NCBI GenBank assembly: GCA_021229015.1
Contig: CM037781.1
Location: forward strand, 66,528,656-66,592,655
DNA from: Solen grandis
Taxonomy: Eukaryota > Mollusca > Bivalvia > Adapedonta > Solenidae
Length of the DNA stretch: 64,000 nucleotides
Direction of reading: 5' to 3'
Program-made: the position numbers and the translations under genes
Notes under the pieces: generated by a model
Database searches by the model: none
The model's input: the letters and a program-made list of their open reading frames with translations, nothing else
What the model was told of the DNA's origin: nothing
Shown: positions 33,370 to 42,649 of the stretch, piece after piece
How positions within the stretch are numbered: the stretch's first letter is position 1
Layout: each line of letters starts with the position of its first letter

Positions 33370-35288
33370 CTGTTCAAAATGACCACTTGTCTTTTTCTTG
33401 GCCCTCTGTCCATCGCGCATTTTGTTTATGGCAGAGAATGACCGTTGCGAATGCAGAGAGACTGCAGATGCATAATGTTTCATTCTGAATCTAAAACCAT
33501 CCTAGATGAAAAATAATTCCCGAAATGAAACAAACAATACCTGGGAACGACACCGTCTTCAGCTCTGTAGAATGCACGAGAATCACGTGATTATCTTTCT
33601 TGTGGATGTTCTCCATATAAACTGCAAGAAAAATCACAACCATTGTTATCAGTAGTAGCAGTAGTAGTCAGCAAACGGGTATTACAGTGGCCATATCATG
33701 TGGCACAAGTATGTGACGTCCTTTTAACCCTTTCCCTCATATAGACTCATTTTGACGCACTCAATAGGTATCACAAAGCCTGATCTGCAGAAAACCACAG
33801 TTAAACCTTACCAAAAATTGCAAAATCCTCATTTCCAGACCACTGAGGAGCAGCGAACAGCATAAAACCTGATCAGCCTGCGAGTTACTCGCAGGCTGAT
33901 CTGATTTTATGCTGTTCGCATAGGTCTTTTCATGGTTTCCTCTATGAGGGAAAGGGTTAAGCTATCGGGGGAAACTGCTGTAAGATTTCTTATTTCTCGC
34001 AAATTTTATTGAGATATAGCGCATGCAAAGCGGAAAACTGTACCCAAATGTTTATCTTATATTTTGACAACTTAAATTCAATATTACTCTAGTCAAAACC
34101 TTGATAAGCCTATTTTAAAGATTTTATTTATAAATGTGTGGCCTGTCACAATGCTAAACATGCTGACGGGTGTGGAATTATCCAAGACCGGGAGGATGTC
34201 GCGTCGAAATCTCCAGCTCCTTGGAATTTCAATAGACAAACCACCATTCTGGTAAATTCAAATAATATTTAAGATCAAGATAAGATCTATATCCGTATTG
34301 TACTCACTATTGCACCTGGTTAACATTGCATTCGTGAGCATGAACACTGCCATTGATCCTGTGTGTGTGTAGATCGAGGCCAGTGTTATGAACAAACAGT
34401 GTTCAAAGAGGCTTTACTTTAAACATTCGACTTGACAAAACATACAATACTTTACCAGAAACTATACCAAACGGTTGACACACGTTTGTCCTTCCATCCC
34501 TTTGATTAGTGCATTAAATCTACTTGATTTTAAAATATATTTTTATAAAATCTGATCCCACTTTGACTTAACTTCGACTAAAGAAGACTTGGTTCAAACG
34601 GACGCATATACAGACGGGACAGACGAACGAATAATAACAAATCTTTTTTTCCTCTACCCCTAAGTACTACAGGTAAATTAACAGGCATTCCACACACACC
34701 GATGAGCACAATGAGCTCGTGCCAGATCACATCATAAGGCCTTTATTCCGTGCTTCTAATGTCATGTGTAATTGTAGATCGACTTTCGTTCATAATCCCT
34801 TCGAATATAATTTGATTTATCTGATAAATACCATACTAATAAATAAATAATTCCCGTTTGTAATGTTACTAAATCTATCAGTTAAACACAAGTCTAAAAA
34901 AAATGAAGCAGTTTAATTAGCATAATCAACTTAAATTCAGATATGTACAAGATAACATGCATGTATCATGACATGAATTGACAGGAATTGATTTCAGGAT
35001 AAACATCTATCCATCCATCCGTCCGTCCGTCTTTCTATCAATCTATCCAGTATCCATACGTATGAATGAGTGTGTTTATACTTGAATCAATTGTAACATG
35101 TTATCCGAAAGGCATGGGTGTGCCCGTGAGAAAGAAATGTAAATTGTCAGAGCTATGAGAGAGAAAGGGTAAGTTATCAAAGAAAGGTGTTTACAATTCA
35201 ACGCAAAATCTGAGTATTCGCTCCCGTCTACAGCCACAACAACAGTGTCCCCATCCACCACCGTCTCTTGTTGTTCCTGGTCTGCCAT
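33370..35288 (-). CDS. universal stress protein, first three coding exons
   Basis: Exon 1 (35195-35288) starts at ATG 35286-35288 and encodes a short acidic N terminus, then VVVAVDGSEYSDFALN, the first strand and Asp-containing nucleotide loop of the UspA fold. It ends in phase 1 at T|GTAAAC. Exon 2 (33541-33621), after a TTGCAG acceptor, continues FYMENIHKKDNHVILVHSTE, the helix and second strand expected next in USPs, and ends in phase 1 at CAG|GTATTG. Exon 3 (33370-33461) encodes a basic helix ending HFEQ and stops in phase 0 at CAG|GTGAGT. All three junctions agree in frame. The C-terminal exon with GSRGxGxxRR is not visible on this strand, so the gene is incomplete, rearranged, or has a long last intron. 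USPs are cytoplasmic, often ATP-binding, stress-linked proteins. A TTAA MITE lies in intron 1. Confidence 0.85.
33724..33960 (-). mobile_element. TTAA-flanked MITE, copy 4, in USP intron 1
   Basis: Perfect TTAA at both ends (33724-33727, 33957-33960), 14-base inverted termini, and the best preserved palindrome (33853-33919: two 33-base arms around the centre GAGTTACTC). Reverse orientation to copies 1 and 2. Confidence 0.9.
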
Positions 35289-36097
35289 ACTTCCTAAATG
35301 TCCTTAATCCTGGTGGAATGTTTAAATAGGTGCCACAATATTATGCAAATCCTTTATCACATGAACTTCAGTTGAACTGCGTGTTGACGGATATGTACAG
35401 GCAGTACACACTAAACACACCAAAATATTGACAGTGGAAGTCTTGAGACGCGGGTACACAATGTGTACGTGTAAGCTCACATAGGAAATCCCGGGATAGT
35501 TTAAACAGTCGCATTACCTGTACATTCATTGTACACATTACTGTTTGAGTCTAGTGTTACAATGAATGCATCGTCGGGACCCACGCTCGCTCAATACGAC
35601 TTGCTTCTTAATAGGGCGTGGGTTGTTTTTTTTTATTACAAAGACTTCGCAGTCATAAAGTATTAATTCGGCATTTCATTTGATCCGTGGTGGAGACAGC
35701 ACGGATCATCTGACCAATGAAACGGCGCGATACATATAGTTGTTGAATTTTAAAATCAGCTAGTGCTTTTTGTATTTTCAGTGAAGAGTATTCAAAATAC
35801 TTCGCGTCGTTTCAATGGTCAGCAAGTAGCTGATTAATATTCATTAAATTGAAAACAGTATATACCGTGGGTTCCAACGATTGCAGGAATTTTAACATGT
35901 CGTACAGCTAATGTGGCATATTTGATACAATTTTAGATAATCTAGAATCATTATTTCTTTATATATTGATCAAACAGACAATGCTTTCGACCAGAGGTAC
36001 GTTCAGAATCACAAACGCTCGCAATAACACGATCGTCCATGTGTCTGTATCATAAAATGTGTTATTTTGTTCTGTCTTTCATTCTCTTATTCTGTTT
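35289..36097. other. 5' flank of the USP gene; gene-free
   Basis: Should hold the promoter of the minus-strand USP gene. I see no unambiguous TATA box or start site. No other gene recognised. Confidence 0.4.
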
Positions 36098-36200
36098 TGT
36101 TAGCTCACCAGAGCACGACGTGCTCAATGTGAACTATTTTAATCACATGTCGTTCGCCGTCGTCTGTAAATCTGTCGTCAATATTTTTTTTTTGCTATAA
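36098..36200 (+). repeat. end fragment of the GAGCAC-hairpin repeat
   Basis: TTAGCTCACCAGAGCACGAC, then GTGCTCAATGTGAACTAT and a degenerate CGTCGTC segment, the same terminus as 36412 but diverged and cut short. Confidence 0.7.
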
Positions 36201-36411
36201 AATACTTGGGGCGCACCAGGCGCCCGCCCCTATAAATTCCCCGACCACACAGATATAGACAAACAACAAGAAAAAGAACTCACAAGTATGCACTTTTTCA
36301 CAAATTTCGCGGGGAAGTTCTCCCGGGTCCCCAGTCCAACCAGAACACCCTCCTCACGGCTCGGGCAAAGCGGCAAGCCGTTTGTATTGTCACTGCCTAC
36401 ATTTTTAGCTC

Positions 36412-37285
36412 ACCTGAGCACAACGTGCTTATGGTGAGCTATTGTGATCGCATTTTGTCCGGCGTCCGTTCGTGCGTGCGTCCGGCGTCAACAATTTCCT
36501 TTAAACGACATCTCCTCCTAAACCATTGAATGGATTTTGACCAAACTTCCACAGGAACTATCTTTATGATGCCCTCTATCAAATTTGTTCAAATTATTTT
36601 GATTGGTTGAAAAAGTAGGTCACAGGAGCTAAAAATAGATTTTAAAAATGCAAACTTTGAAAATCTCCTTCTGCAAAACTGCAAGGCCTAGAGCTAAGAT
36701 ATTTGGTGTGTAGCAACGTGTATTAGACCTCTACCAAGATTGTTCAAATCATGACCCTGGGTCAAAATTGACCCCGCCCCAGGGGTCACTTTATTTTACA
36801 TAGGCTGATACAGGAAAAAATAGAAAAATCTTCTTCTAAGAAAATACAAGGCCTGGAGCTTAGATATTTGGTGTGTAGCATTGTCTAGTGGATCTCTACC
36901 AAATTTGTTCAAATCCTGACCCTGGGGCCAAAATTTGCCCCGCCCAAGGGGTCACTTCACTCACTTGAATTTACATAGGCTTATAAAGGGAAAAAAAATA
37001 GAAAAATCTTCTTCGCAGAAAACACAAGGCCTGGAGTTCAGATATTTGGTGTGTAGCATTGTCTAATGGATATCTTCCAAGTTTATTCAAGTCATGGCCC
37101 TGGAGTCAAAATTGACCCTGCCACGGGTTTTGAAAATATTTTTAGAAAATCTTCTCAGATCATGGCCCTGGGACAAAATTGGCCCCGCCCAAGGGGTCAC
37201 TTGATTTTACTTACGCTTAAATATGAAAATCTACAAAAATCTTCTTGTCAGAAACCACAAGGCCTGGAAAGACATCCCATCTGAA
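36412..37285 (+). repeat. GAGCAC-hairpin repeat, left part, split by the DIRS element
   Basis: Begins TTTTTAGCTCACCTGAGCAC with GTGCTTATGGTGAGCTA, a terminal hairpin, then GTCCGGCGTCCGTTCGTGCG, then internal units of about 170 bp ('aaggcctggagcttagatat', 'ggtgtgtagcattgtctaat', 'gaccctggggccaaaattg'). Its other end is found beyond the DIRS element at 42650-42716. The reverse-oriented copy at 55306-56540 is uninterrupted. Confidence 0.8.
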
Positions 37286-37402
37286 ATTATTGAAACGTCT
37301 CATAGTGCTTTACCATAATTGCTAAAATGGAGTTGGTCCCTAGAATCATGAGACGCAATATGGGGGCCGGTCGGCTAATTTTCTACGGAGAAAAATTCTC
37401 TC

Positions 37403-37523
37403 TTGATCCGCTAGCTTTTTGGAAAGCTGCGCATGACTACTGCGCATGCGCAGTTGACTGAAGCTAACTTCCCATTTCCTCCCAAACAGAAGTCAGTTCT
37501 CTTTTTCTTGCGAAAGTGTTCGC
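37403..37523 (+). repeat. DIRS left inverted terminal repeat
   Basis: Identical over 98 bases to the reverse complement of 42460-42557; contains the palindromic word TGCGCATGCGCA. The transcript start probably lies in or just after it, since Gag begins at 37620. Confidence 0.93.
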
Positions 37524-37619
37524 ATCGGAAAAACCGCTAGTTAGAACTTTATTTAGACTTCGAGTCTTTTTAGTTAGTAATATTCGTGGCGATATATCGC
37601 TTTATTGTTTTCTTTCGTC

Positions 37620-39071
37620 ATGGAGGGTTGTCATGCGCCAGAAGACGGAGAAATTTTGCCCGAAACTGAAAAGGTATCGGATAGTGATAGCGAGTCGGCC
37701 AATATGGCGTCGCCACGTGCGAGTGTTTCACGGAGTAAATGTGTACCTGCTTCGTCCGCTAGTACAAAACTAGCGAGTCCGAAACGACAAAAAAGTCAAA
37801 GAAGGACTAAGAAATACGATGAGCTAAGCAACAAGATTGTAAAATTGGAAAATATGTTGCAAATGTTTATCGAGGCACAGACTGAAAAACGTGCCGCAAG
37901 GACAGAGGAACGGTCTTCCTCACCGCAAAGACCGGTGTCTATTAGTGAAAAAAGACACAGAAAGTCAATTTTATCTGACTCTAGTGACGCTGAAAACTAT
38001 CAGTCAGATGGGGAATTGTCATTATTTGCAAATGGACAGATTTCTCCCAACCACGAGGACAGAGAGGAAAATTTGCATCCGGAGGTATGTAATACTGAAA
38101 TTATTCCGGACAATAACAATAATGTCTCACAACCTTCATCTGAGCCAAAATGCCTGTATGATATGTTTGGCGAGGATGCCATTGTTAAGAAAACAGAACA
38201 AAAGCGTGGCTTGACTTTGGACAAATCCCAAGTAGAAGTTCTAGAAAACAGTTATCGCTGTAAGCAGCCGAATTTTCTCTCGGCATTTTCTGAGGAAAAT
38301 TATGATCTTTTTCCAGTTGACTCTGAAGCAGAGAAAATGCTAGAAGTACCATCTCTTGACTCATTAATTGAATTGTGTCTCACCAAGAGATATGGAGCCA
38401 AAGCTTCATTTTCAAAAGGAAAGAACTTACATACTCAACCAGCTAGAATGGTAGAGAAAATTGCATATAAAGGCCAGCAGGCTGCTCGGCTAGGACTTGT
38501 CATGCAAATGTACATACAGCAAAGCCTGGGAAATTTGTTGCAACAGATTGAAAAGGAAAATTTTGATAAAGATCAGGCTGCAATGATGATTAAGGACATT
38601 TTTGCAATGAGCACAAAAACACTGGATCAGATAGGAAGATCTGGTGCTTTTCATCATATTACACGCAGAGCAGTCTGCATGACAGACACTGCTCTTTATG
38701 AGCAACCAGACAAGCAAGATTTTACAAATTTGCCATTGACAGGAGATGGTGTGTTTGGCAAGGGTTTAGAAACCCTTCTGAAAGATAAAAAGGAGAAAAA
38801 GAAACAAGTAGATGACCTCATACCAGACGTGAGAAAAAAACGCAAATTTCATGAGACCCAGTTGGATCGGGGGCCTGATACAAGTAAAAGACAGGTTATA
38901 GAAAAGCCAAGTTCTTCATCTAGCTGGAATAATTTTCGCATCCCTAAAGTCACAAGACCAGACAGTCGGACACTGGTTAGACCCCGGGGAGGTTACCGTA
39001 CAGGAACATACGGTTCCAGAAGACCAGCCACAGGCAGGGGGAAACCAGTGGCAAAAACAGATGAAAAGTGA
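37620..39071 (+). CDS. gag: DIRS ORF1, Gag-like protein
   Basis: 483 residues from ATG 37620 (MEGCHAPEDGE), chosen as the first ATG after the terminal repeat. The N-terminal third is Ser-rich and acidic/basic mixed, with a likely coiled coil (YDELSNKIVKLENMLQMFIE). The middle has a folded-looking helical region (ARMVEKIAYKGQQAARLGLV). The C-terminal end is basic and Arg/Gly-rich (RGGYRTGTYGSRRPATGRGK), suited to nucleic-acid binding. This order fits DIRS Gag-like ORF1 proteins; no zinc knuckle is present. It ends at TGA 39069-39071, which overlaps the ATG of ORF2 at 39061 by 11 bases and is followed immediately by CTA. Confidence 0.85.
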   Translation: MEGCHAPEDGEILPETEKVSDSDSESANMASPRASVSRSKCVPASSASTKLASPKRQKSQRRTKKYDELSNKIVKLENMLQMFIEAQTEKRAARTEERSSSPQRPVSISEKRHRKSILSDSSDAENYQSDGELSLFANGQISPNHEDREENLHPEVCNTEIIPDNNNNVSQPSSEPKCLYDMFGEDAIVKKTEQKRGLTLDKSQVEVLENSYRCKQPNFLSAFSEENYDLFPVDSEAEKMLEVPSLDSLIELCLTKRYGAKASFSKGKNLHTQPARMVEKIAYKGQQAARLGLVMQMYIQQSLGNLLQQIEKENFDKDQAAMMIKDIFAMSTKTLDQIGRSGAFHHITRRAVCMTDTALYEQPDKQDFTNLPLTGDGVFGKGLETLLKDKKEKKKQVDDLIPDVRKKRKFHETQLDRGPDTSKRQVIEKPSSSSSWNNFRIPKVTRPDSRTLVRPRGGYRTGTYGSRRPATGRGKPVAKTDEK

Positions 39072-41133
39072 CTATGTAAGTATCATAGCAAACAAACCAG
39101 AGATACCTGTTGGGGGGAGACTATCTCATTTCCTGCCAGAATGGCAAAAGATAACATCAGACAAATGGGTGCTAGACACTATAGAACACGGTTACAAACT
39201 GGAGTTTCTAAAGAAACCCCCTTTTCAAGGTATAAAAAGCACAAATGTTCATTTAAAAAGCCAAGGTATTATCAAGCAAGAAATAGATGCCATGTTAGAA
39301 AAACAAGCCATAGAGATAGTAAATCCGAAAGAAATGAACTCAGGTTTTTACAGCACATTGTTTTTAGTGCCAAAAAAGAACGGGGAAATGAGACCAGTTA
39401 TAAACTTGAAACCCCTCAACAAGTATCTCTGCAAAAAGCATTTTCAAATGGACACATTGACCAAAGTACTGAATCTAGTACGGAAAGGGGACTGGTTATT
39501 CACAATAGATTTGAAAGATGCATATTTTCATTTAAAGATATTCAAAGGTCACCGCAAATACCTTCGATTCCATTTTCAGGGGGTGACATACCAATTTCGA
39601 GCACTTTGTTTTGGCCCAACAAGCGCACCTCGAGTGTTCACAAAAATAATTACAGTAGTAGTAGCTCATCTTCGAAAGTGGAATATTCGTCTAGTAAGTT
39701 ACCTAGACGATTGGTTAGCAGCAAACGAAACAAAAAAGTTACTAATACAGGACAGAGCTCAAATTCTCAGTCTCCTCTTCCGTCTAGGTTTGGTAGTCAA
39801 CAAGAAAAAATCACAACTGATTCCTGTTCAATCCCTGATTTACCTAGGAAGTCATTGGGATATGATCAAAGGGCTTGTCTATCCAACAAACGAAAGATTG
39901 ACAAATTTGAAATTGGCAGTAGCAAACATTCAAAACGTTCAGTGCACAGCAAAGCATTTCATGATACTGTTAGGAATGATAGCATCTTGTTTAGAACTCA
40001 TTCCAAATGCCAGATTGTTCATGAGACCTATTCAACTGCATCTTCTACAACATTGGAGTCCAACCAGAATGGAATTAGCAGTAAAGATTCCATTAACTCC
40101 TCAATTAATTCAGGATTTGAATTGGTTCTCTTTGGATCAGAACATTGGCTTGGGCAGATCTGTTGTGAAAGAATCTTACCCAGTAGTTCTGACCACAGAT
40201 GCCAGTGGCAAACACGGTTGGGGAGGTCATATGAACAATCTGACATGTCAGGGTCAGTGGACAAAAATTCAGAAATTAATGCACATAAACTGCCTGGAAA
40301 TGATGGCGGTTCAATTCAGTCTAGAACATTTTCTTGCACACCTGAGAAACAAGAATGTTTTGATAAGATCAGACAACACAACAGTATGCCAATACATCAA
40401 TCGCCAGGGGGGCACCAAGTCCCCTCAGTTATGCTCTCTGACAATGAAGTTGTGGTTAATTGCCCTCAAGAACAATATATCTCTGAAAGCAGTCCATATA
40501 ATGGGGAAAAAGAATGTATTAGCAGATTCACTGAGTCGAGAACAAGTCCTTCCAACGGAGTGGTCTTTGAGCAAAATGGTGGTTTCGAAGTTGTTCAGTC
40601 ACTGGGGTCAGCCTTTACTGGACCTCTTTGCAACATTTCAGAACAAACAGACTCCACTGTTTTGCTCATGGATACCTCACCCTCAAGCATTTGCTCTAGA
40701 TGCTCTTTCAATCCCCTGGAACAATCTGTTTGCATATGCTTTTCCACCAATACAACTAGTACCAAAAGTTCTGAACCACATGCAAAAGTACAACTTGTGC
40801 ACAATCATCCTAATAGCCCCTCAATGGCCCAGACAACATCATTATCCTCAGTTGCTGAAACTGTTGATAGCCAACCCAATACAACTGCCATGCAGTCAAA
40901 ACTTACTGACTCAATGCAAGGGGAAAGTCCTACACCCAAATCCAGAGACTCTCCATCTGACTGCATGGCTGTTATCAACAAACGTTTGTCAGCAGAAGGC
41001 ATTTCTAAAAAGTCAAGGAAATTACTGTCCAAATCCTGGCGTAAAGGAACACGAAAAGATTATCAGAGCAAATTTAGGCAGTTTGATAGCTGGTGTCGTG
41101 AAAGGGAAATTGATCCCTATCTTGCCTCTTTAG
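39061..41133 (+). CDS. pol: DIRS ORF2: reverse transcriptase, RNase H, methyltransferase-like
   Basis: 690 residues. The RT region (about 90-270) shows PVINLKPLNKYL, WLFTIDLKDAYFHLKI and the catalytic box SYLDDW. RNase H (about 375-495) shows LTTDASGKHGWGGH, NCLEMMAVQ, LIRSDNTTVCQYIN and a final VLADSLSRE. The C-terminal part (about 510-610) has LLDLFAT, WIPHPQAFALDALSIPW and ILIAPQWPRQ, the pattern of the DNA N6-adenine-methyltransferase-like domain typical of DIRS elements. It copies the element RNA and removes the template. The ATG lies inside the end of ORF1 (ATGAAAAGTGA), a layout suited to termination-reinitiation. Confidence 0.92.
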   Translation: MKSDYVSIIANKPEIPVGGRLSHFLPEWQKITSDKWVLDTIEHGYKLEFLKKPPFQGIKSTNVHLKSQGIIKQEIDAMLEKQAIEIVNPKEMNSGFYSTLFLVPKKNGEMRPVINLKPLNKYLCKKHFQMDTLTKVLNLVRKGDWLFTIDLKDAYFHLKIFKGHRKYLRFHFQGVTYQFRALCFGPTSAPRVFTKIITVVVAHLRKWNIRLVSYLDDWLAANETKKLLIQDRAQILSLLFRLGLVVNKKKSQLIPVQSLIYLGSHWDMIKGLVYPTNERLTNLKLAVANIQNVQCTAKHFMILLGMIASCLELIPNARLFMRPIQLHLLQHWSPTRMELAVKIPLTPQLIQDLNWFSLDQNIGLGRSVVKESYPVVLTTDASGKHGWGGHMNNLTCQGQWTKIQKLMHINCLEMMAVQFSLEHFLAHLRNKNVLIRSDNTTVCQYINRQGGTKSPQLCSLTMKLWLIALKNNISLKAVHIMGKKNVLADSLSREQVLPTEWSLSKMVVSKLFSHWGQPLLDLFATFQNKQTPLFCSWIPHPQAFALDALSIPWNNLFAYAFPPIQLVPKVLNHMQKYNLCTIILIAPQWPRQHHYPQLLKLLIANPIQLPCSQNLLTQCKGKVLHPNPETLHLTAWLLSTNVCQQKAFLKSQGNYCPNPGVKEHEKIIRANLGSLIAGVVKGKLIPILPL

Positions 41134-41957
41134 CAAACTGTACCGATTTCCTTACTTTCCTGTATGAAAAAGGTTTAAAATACAGAACAATCAATGGTTA
41201 TAGATCCATGCTTTCAGCAGTTTTGGCACCTATAGACAAAATTCCCATTGGTCAACATCCTTTTATCATCAGGTTACTTAGGGGAGTTTTTAATGAACGT
41301 CCTCCTATTAAAAAATTGGTACCTGAATGGAATTTACTTTTTGTTTTAGAATGCCTGAAGGAAGCTCCATTTGAACCGCTGAAGGATGCATCTTTACGTC
41401 ATCTAACCTGGAAGGTCTGTTTCTTATTGGCTATAACTACATTCAGAAGATGTAGTGATTTACAGTCATTGACTCTAGGTGAGGATCTTGTAAATGTCCA
41501 AAGTAAAGGAGTAACATTCATCAGGACTGGTTTGTCAAAGCAGGATAGACCTACTCACTCTGATAGAAGAATTTTTGTGCCAGCATTGCCAAACAATAAA
41601 ACTTTAGACCCTAAAAGGGCTCTCCTCTATTACTTGAGAAGAACAGAACAATTTAGGAAAGCAGGTTCAAAGCAAGAGATAGTTAAAATGTTCCTCACAA
41701 CAAGAAAACCACATAATCCTGTCTCGGTTCAAACAATTTCTCGGTGGTTAGTTAGTGTCATTAAGTTCAGTTACAAGAAGCATAAGAAAACAGTTGGAGA
41801 TGTGAAAGGGCACTCAACCCGTAGTGTTGGACCTTCGTGGGCGTTATTTAAAGGTGCATCAATTCAGCAGATTATGGAGAGTGCAGATTGGTCAAGGGAG
41901 ACCACCTTCACAAAACACTACTTGAGATCGGTAAATACAGACTATATGAATGTATAA
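39141..41957 (+). CDS. DIRS tyrosine recombinase frame
   Basis: 938 codons are open from the first ATG, but the recombinase itself lies in the last 340 or so (about 40940-41957). SAT-like N-terminal core-binding segment: WRKGTRKDYQSKFRQFDSWC and NGYRSMLSAVL. Catalytic domain: first Arg in TTFRRCSDLQSL, then GHSTRS with His and second Arg, and the nucleophile Tyr in FTKHYLRSV. The first 600 codons overlap ORF2 in another frame and look like a Ser-rich shadow rather than a fold. This frame is the same as Gag's, separated from it by a single TGA (39069-39071), so a Gag-recombinase readthrough product is possible. The enzyme would integrate the circular cDNA. Confidence 0.88.
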   Translation: MAKDNIRQMGARHYRTRLQTGVSKETPFSRYKKHKCSFKKPRYYQARNRCHVRKTSHRDSKSERNELRFLQHIVFSAKKERGNETSYKLETPQQVSLQKAFSNGHIDQSTESSTERGLVIHNRFERCIFSFKDIQRSPQIPSIPFSGGDIPISSTLFWPNKRTSSVHKNNYSSSSSSSKVEYSSSKLPRRLVSSKRNKKVTNTGQSSNSQSPLPSRFGSQQEKITTDSCSIPDLPRKSLGYDQRACLSNKRKIDKFEIGSSKHSKRSVHSKAFHDTVRNDSILFRTHSKCQIVHETYSTASSTTLESNQNGISSKDSINSSINSGFELVLFGSEHWLGQICCERILPSSSDHRCQWQTRLGRSYEQSDMSGSVDKNSEINAHKLPGNDGGSIQSRTFSCTPEKQECFDKIRQHNSMPIHQSPGGHQVPSVMLSDNEVVVNCPQEQYISESSPYNGEKECISRFTESRTSPSNGVVFEQNGGFEVVQSLGSAFTGPLCNISEQTDSTVLLMDTSPSSICSRCSFNPLEQSVCICFSTNTTSTKSSEPHAKVQLVHNHPNSPSMAQTTSLSSVAETVDSQPNTTAMQSKLTDSMQGESPTPKSRDSPSDCMAVINKRLSAEGISKKSRKLLSKSWRKGTRKDYQSKFRQFDSWCREREIDPYLASLANCTDFLTFLYEKGLKYRTINGYRSMLSAVLAPIDKIPIGQHPFIIRLLRGVFNERPPIKKLVPEWNLLFVLECLKEAPFEPLKDASLRHLTWKVCFLLAITTFRRCSDLQSLTLGEDLVNVQSKGVTFIRTGLSKQDRPTHSDRRIFVPALPNNKTLDPKRALLYYLRRTEQFRKAGSKQEIVKMFLTTRKPHNPVSVQTISRWLVSVIKFSYKKHKKTVGDVKGHSTRSVGPSWALFKGASIQQIMESADWSRETTFTKHYLRSVNTDYMNV

Positions 41958-42301
41958 GGAATACATATAAACATGTTTGTAAAAAGGTGAATCTCTAGTT
42001 TCTTGCGGATCGTGTCGGGGAATACAAATTATTTCTTATGTTTATGCACAGGAGTGCATTTAGATACTGTACATACATTATATATGGAACTGGAGGGTTT
42101 CCAAGGAAGACCTGTATATAGAAGGGTACATTGTGCAAGAAGCACATCAAGGAACGAATATTACAAAAGATGTCACATCATGTAAAGGTGAATAGTCTGT
42201 CTTAATTTTAATGTTTCATGATGATAAACATGTTAAGATGTTTTAAAAAAAGTATCCCACCACCATAAGCACATTGCTGTGTAATCTGGTGTTATCCTAA
42301 A

Positions 42302-42395
42302 TGTTATTCCAGGTAAGTTTATTTATGAAATAAAAATGATAAATTTGTATTCAAATTGTAGTTTTATGAATAAATAATACTTACCTGGAATAACA
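42302..42395. repeat. inner copy of a 63-base inverted repeat (possible DIRS internal complementary region)
   Basis: TGTTATTCCAGGTAAGT (42302-42318) is inverted at 42379-42395, and the whole of 42333-42395 is the exact reverse complement of 42576-42638. The right terminal repeat lies between the two copies. DIRS elements carry an internal region complementary to their outer ends that serves circle formation, and this fits that role for the right side. A matching left half was not found with confidence. Confidence 0.7.
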
Positions 42396-42439
42396 GCTTC
42401 CCACCCTGCCTCCCCACATTATTTTTTTATGGTTCTTAG

Positions 42440-42557
42440 GCGAACACTTTCGCCAGAAAAGAACTGACTTCTGTTTGGGAGGAAATGGGAAGTTAGCTTC
42501 AGTCAACTGCGCATGCGCAGTAGTCATGCGCAGCTTTCCAAAAAGCTAGCGGATCAA
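42440..42557 (-). repeat. DIRS right inverted terminal repeat
   Basis: Reverse complement of 37403-37523, identical over 98 bases (42460-42557). Confidence 0.93.
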
Positions 42558-42649
42558 GAAAAAGAGTATTCTAAATGTTATTCCAGGTAAGTATTATTTA
42601 TTCATAAAACTACAATTTGAATACAAATTTATCATTTTCCTTATGTACT

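Larger units (their letters stand above)
37403..42638 (+). mobile_element. DIRS-type tyrosine-recombinase retrotransposon, coding-intact
   Basis: Inverted terminal repeats start TTGATCCGCTAGCTTTTTGG at 37403 and end at 42557; 98 bases are identical (37403-37500 versus 42460-42557), with further similarity to GCGAAAGTGTTCGC. Between them are a Gag-like ORF, a reverse transcriptase/RNase H/methyltransferase-like ORF and a tyrosine recombinase frame, all open. This gene set with inverted termini defines DIRS elements, which integrate through a recombinase rather than a DDE integrase. No duplicated target is expected. The exact left edge is uncertain because 37286-37402 belongs to neither repeat clearly. 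Confidence 0.92.

Noticed and set aside
1546..35288. USP exons as evidence of bacterial transfer or contamination
   Set aside because: The exons have spliceosomal borders and consistent phases, and animal USP families with introns are well known.
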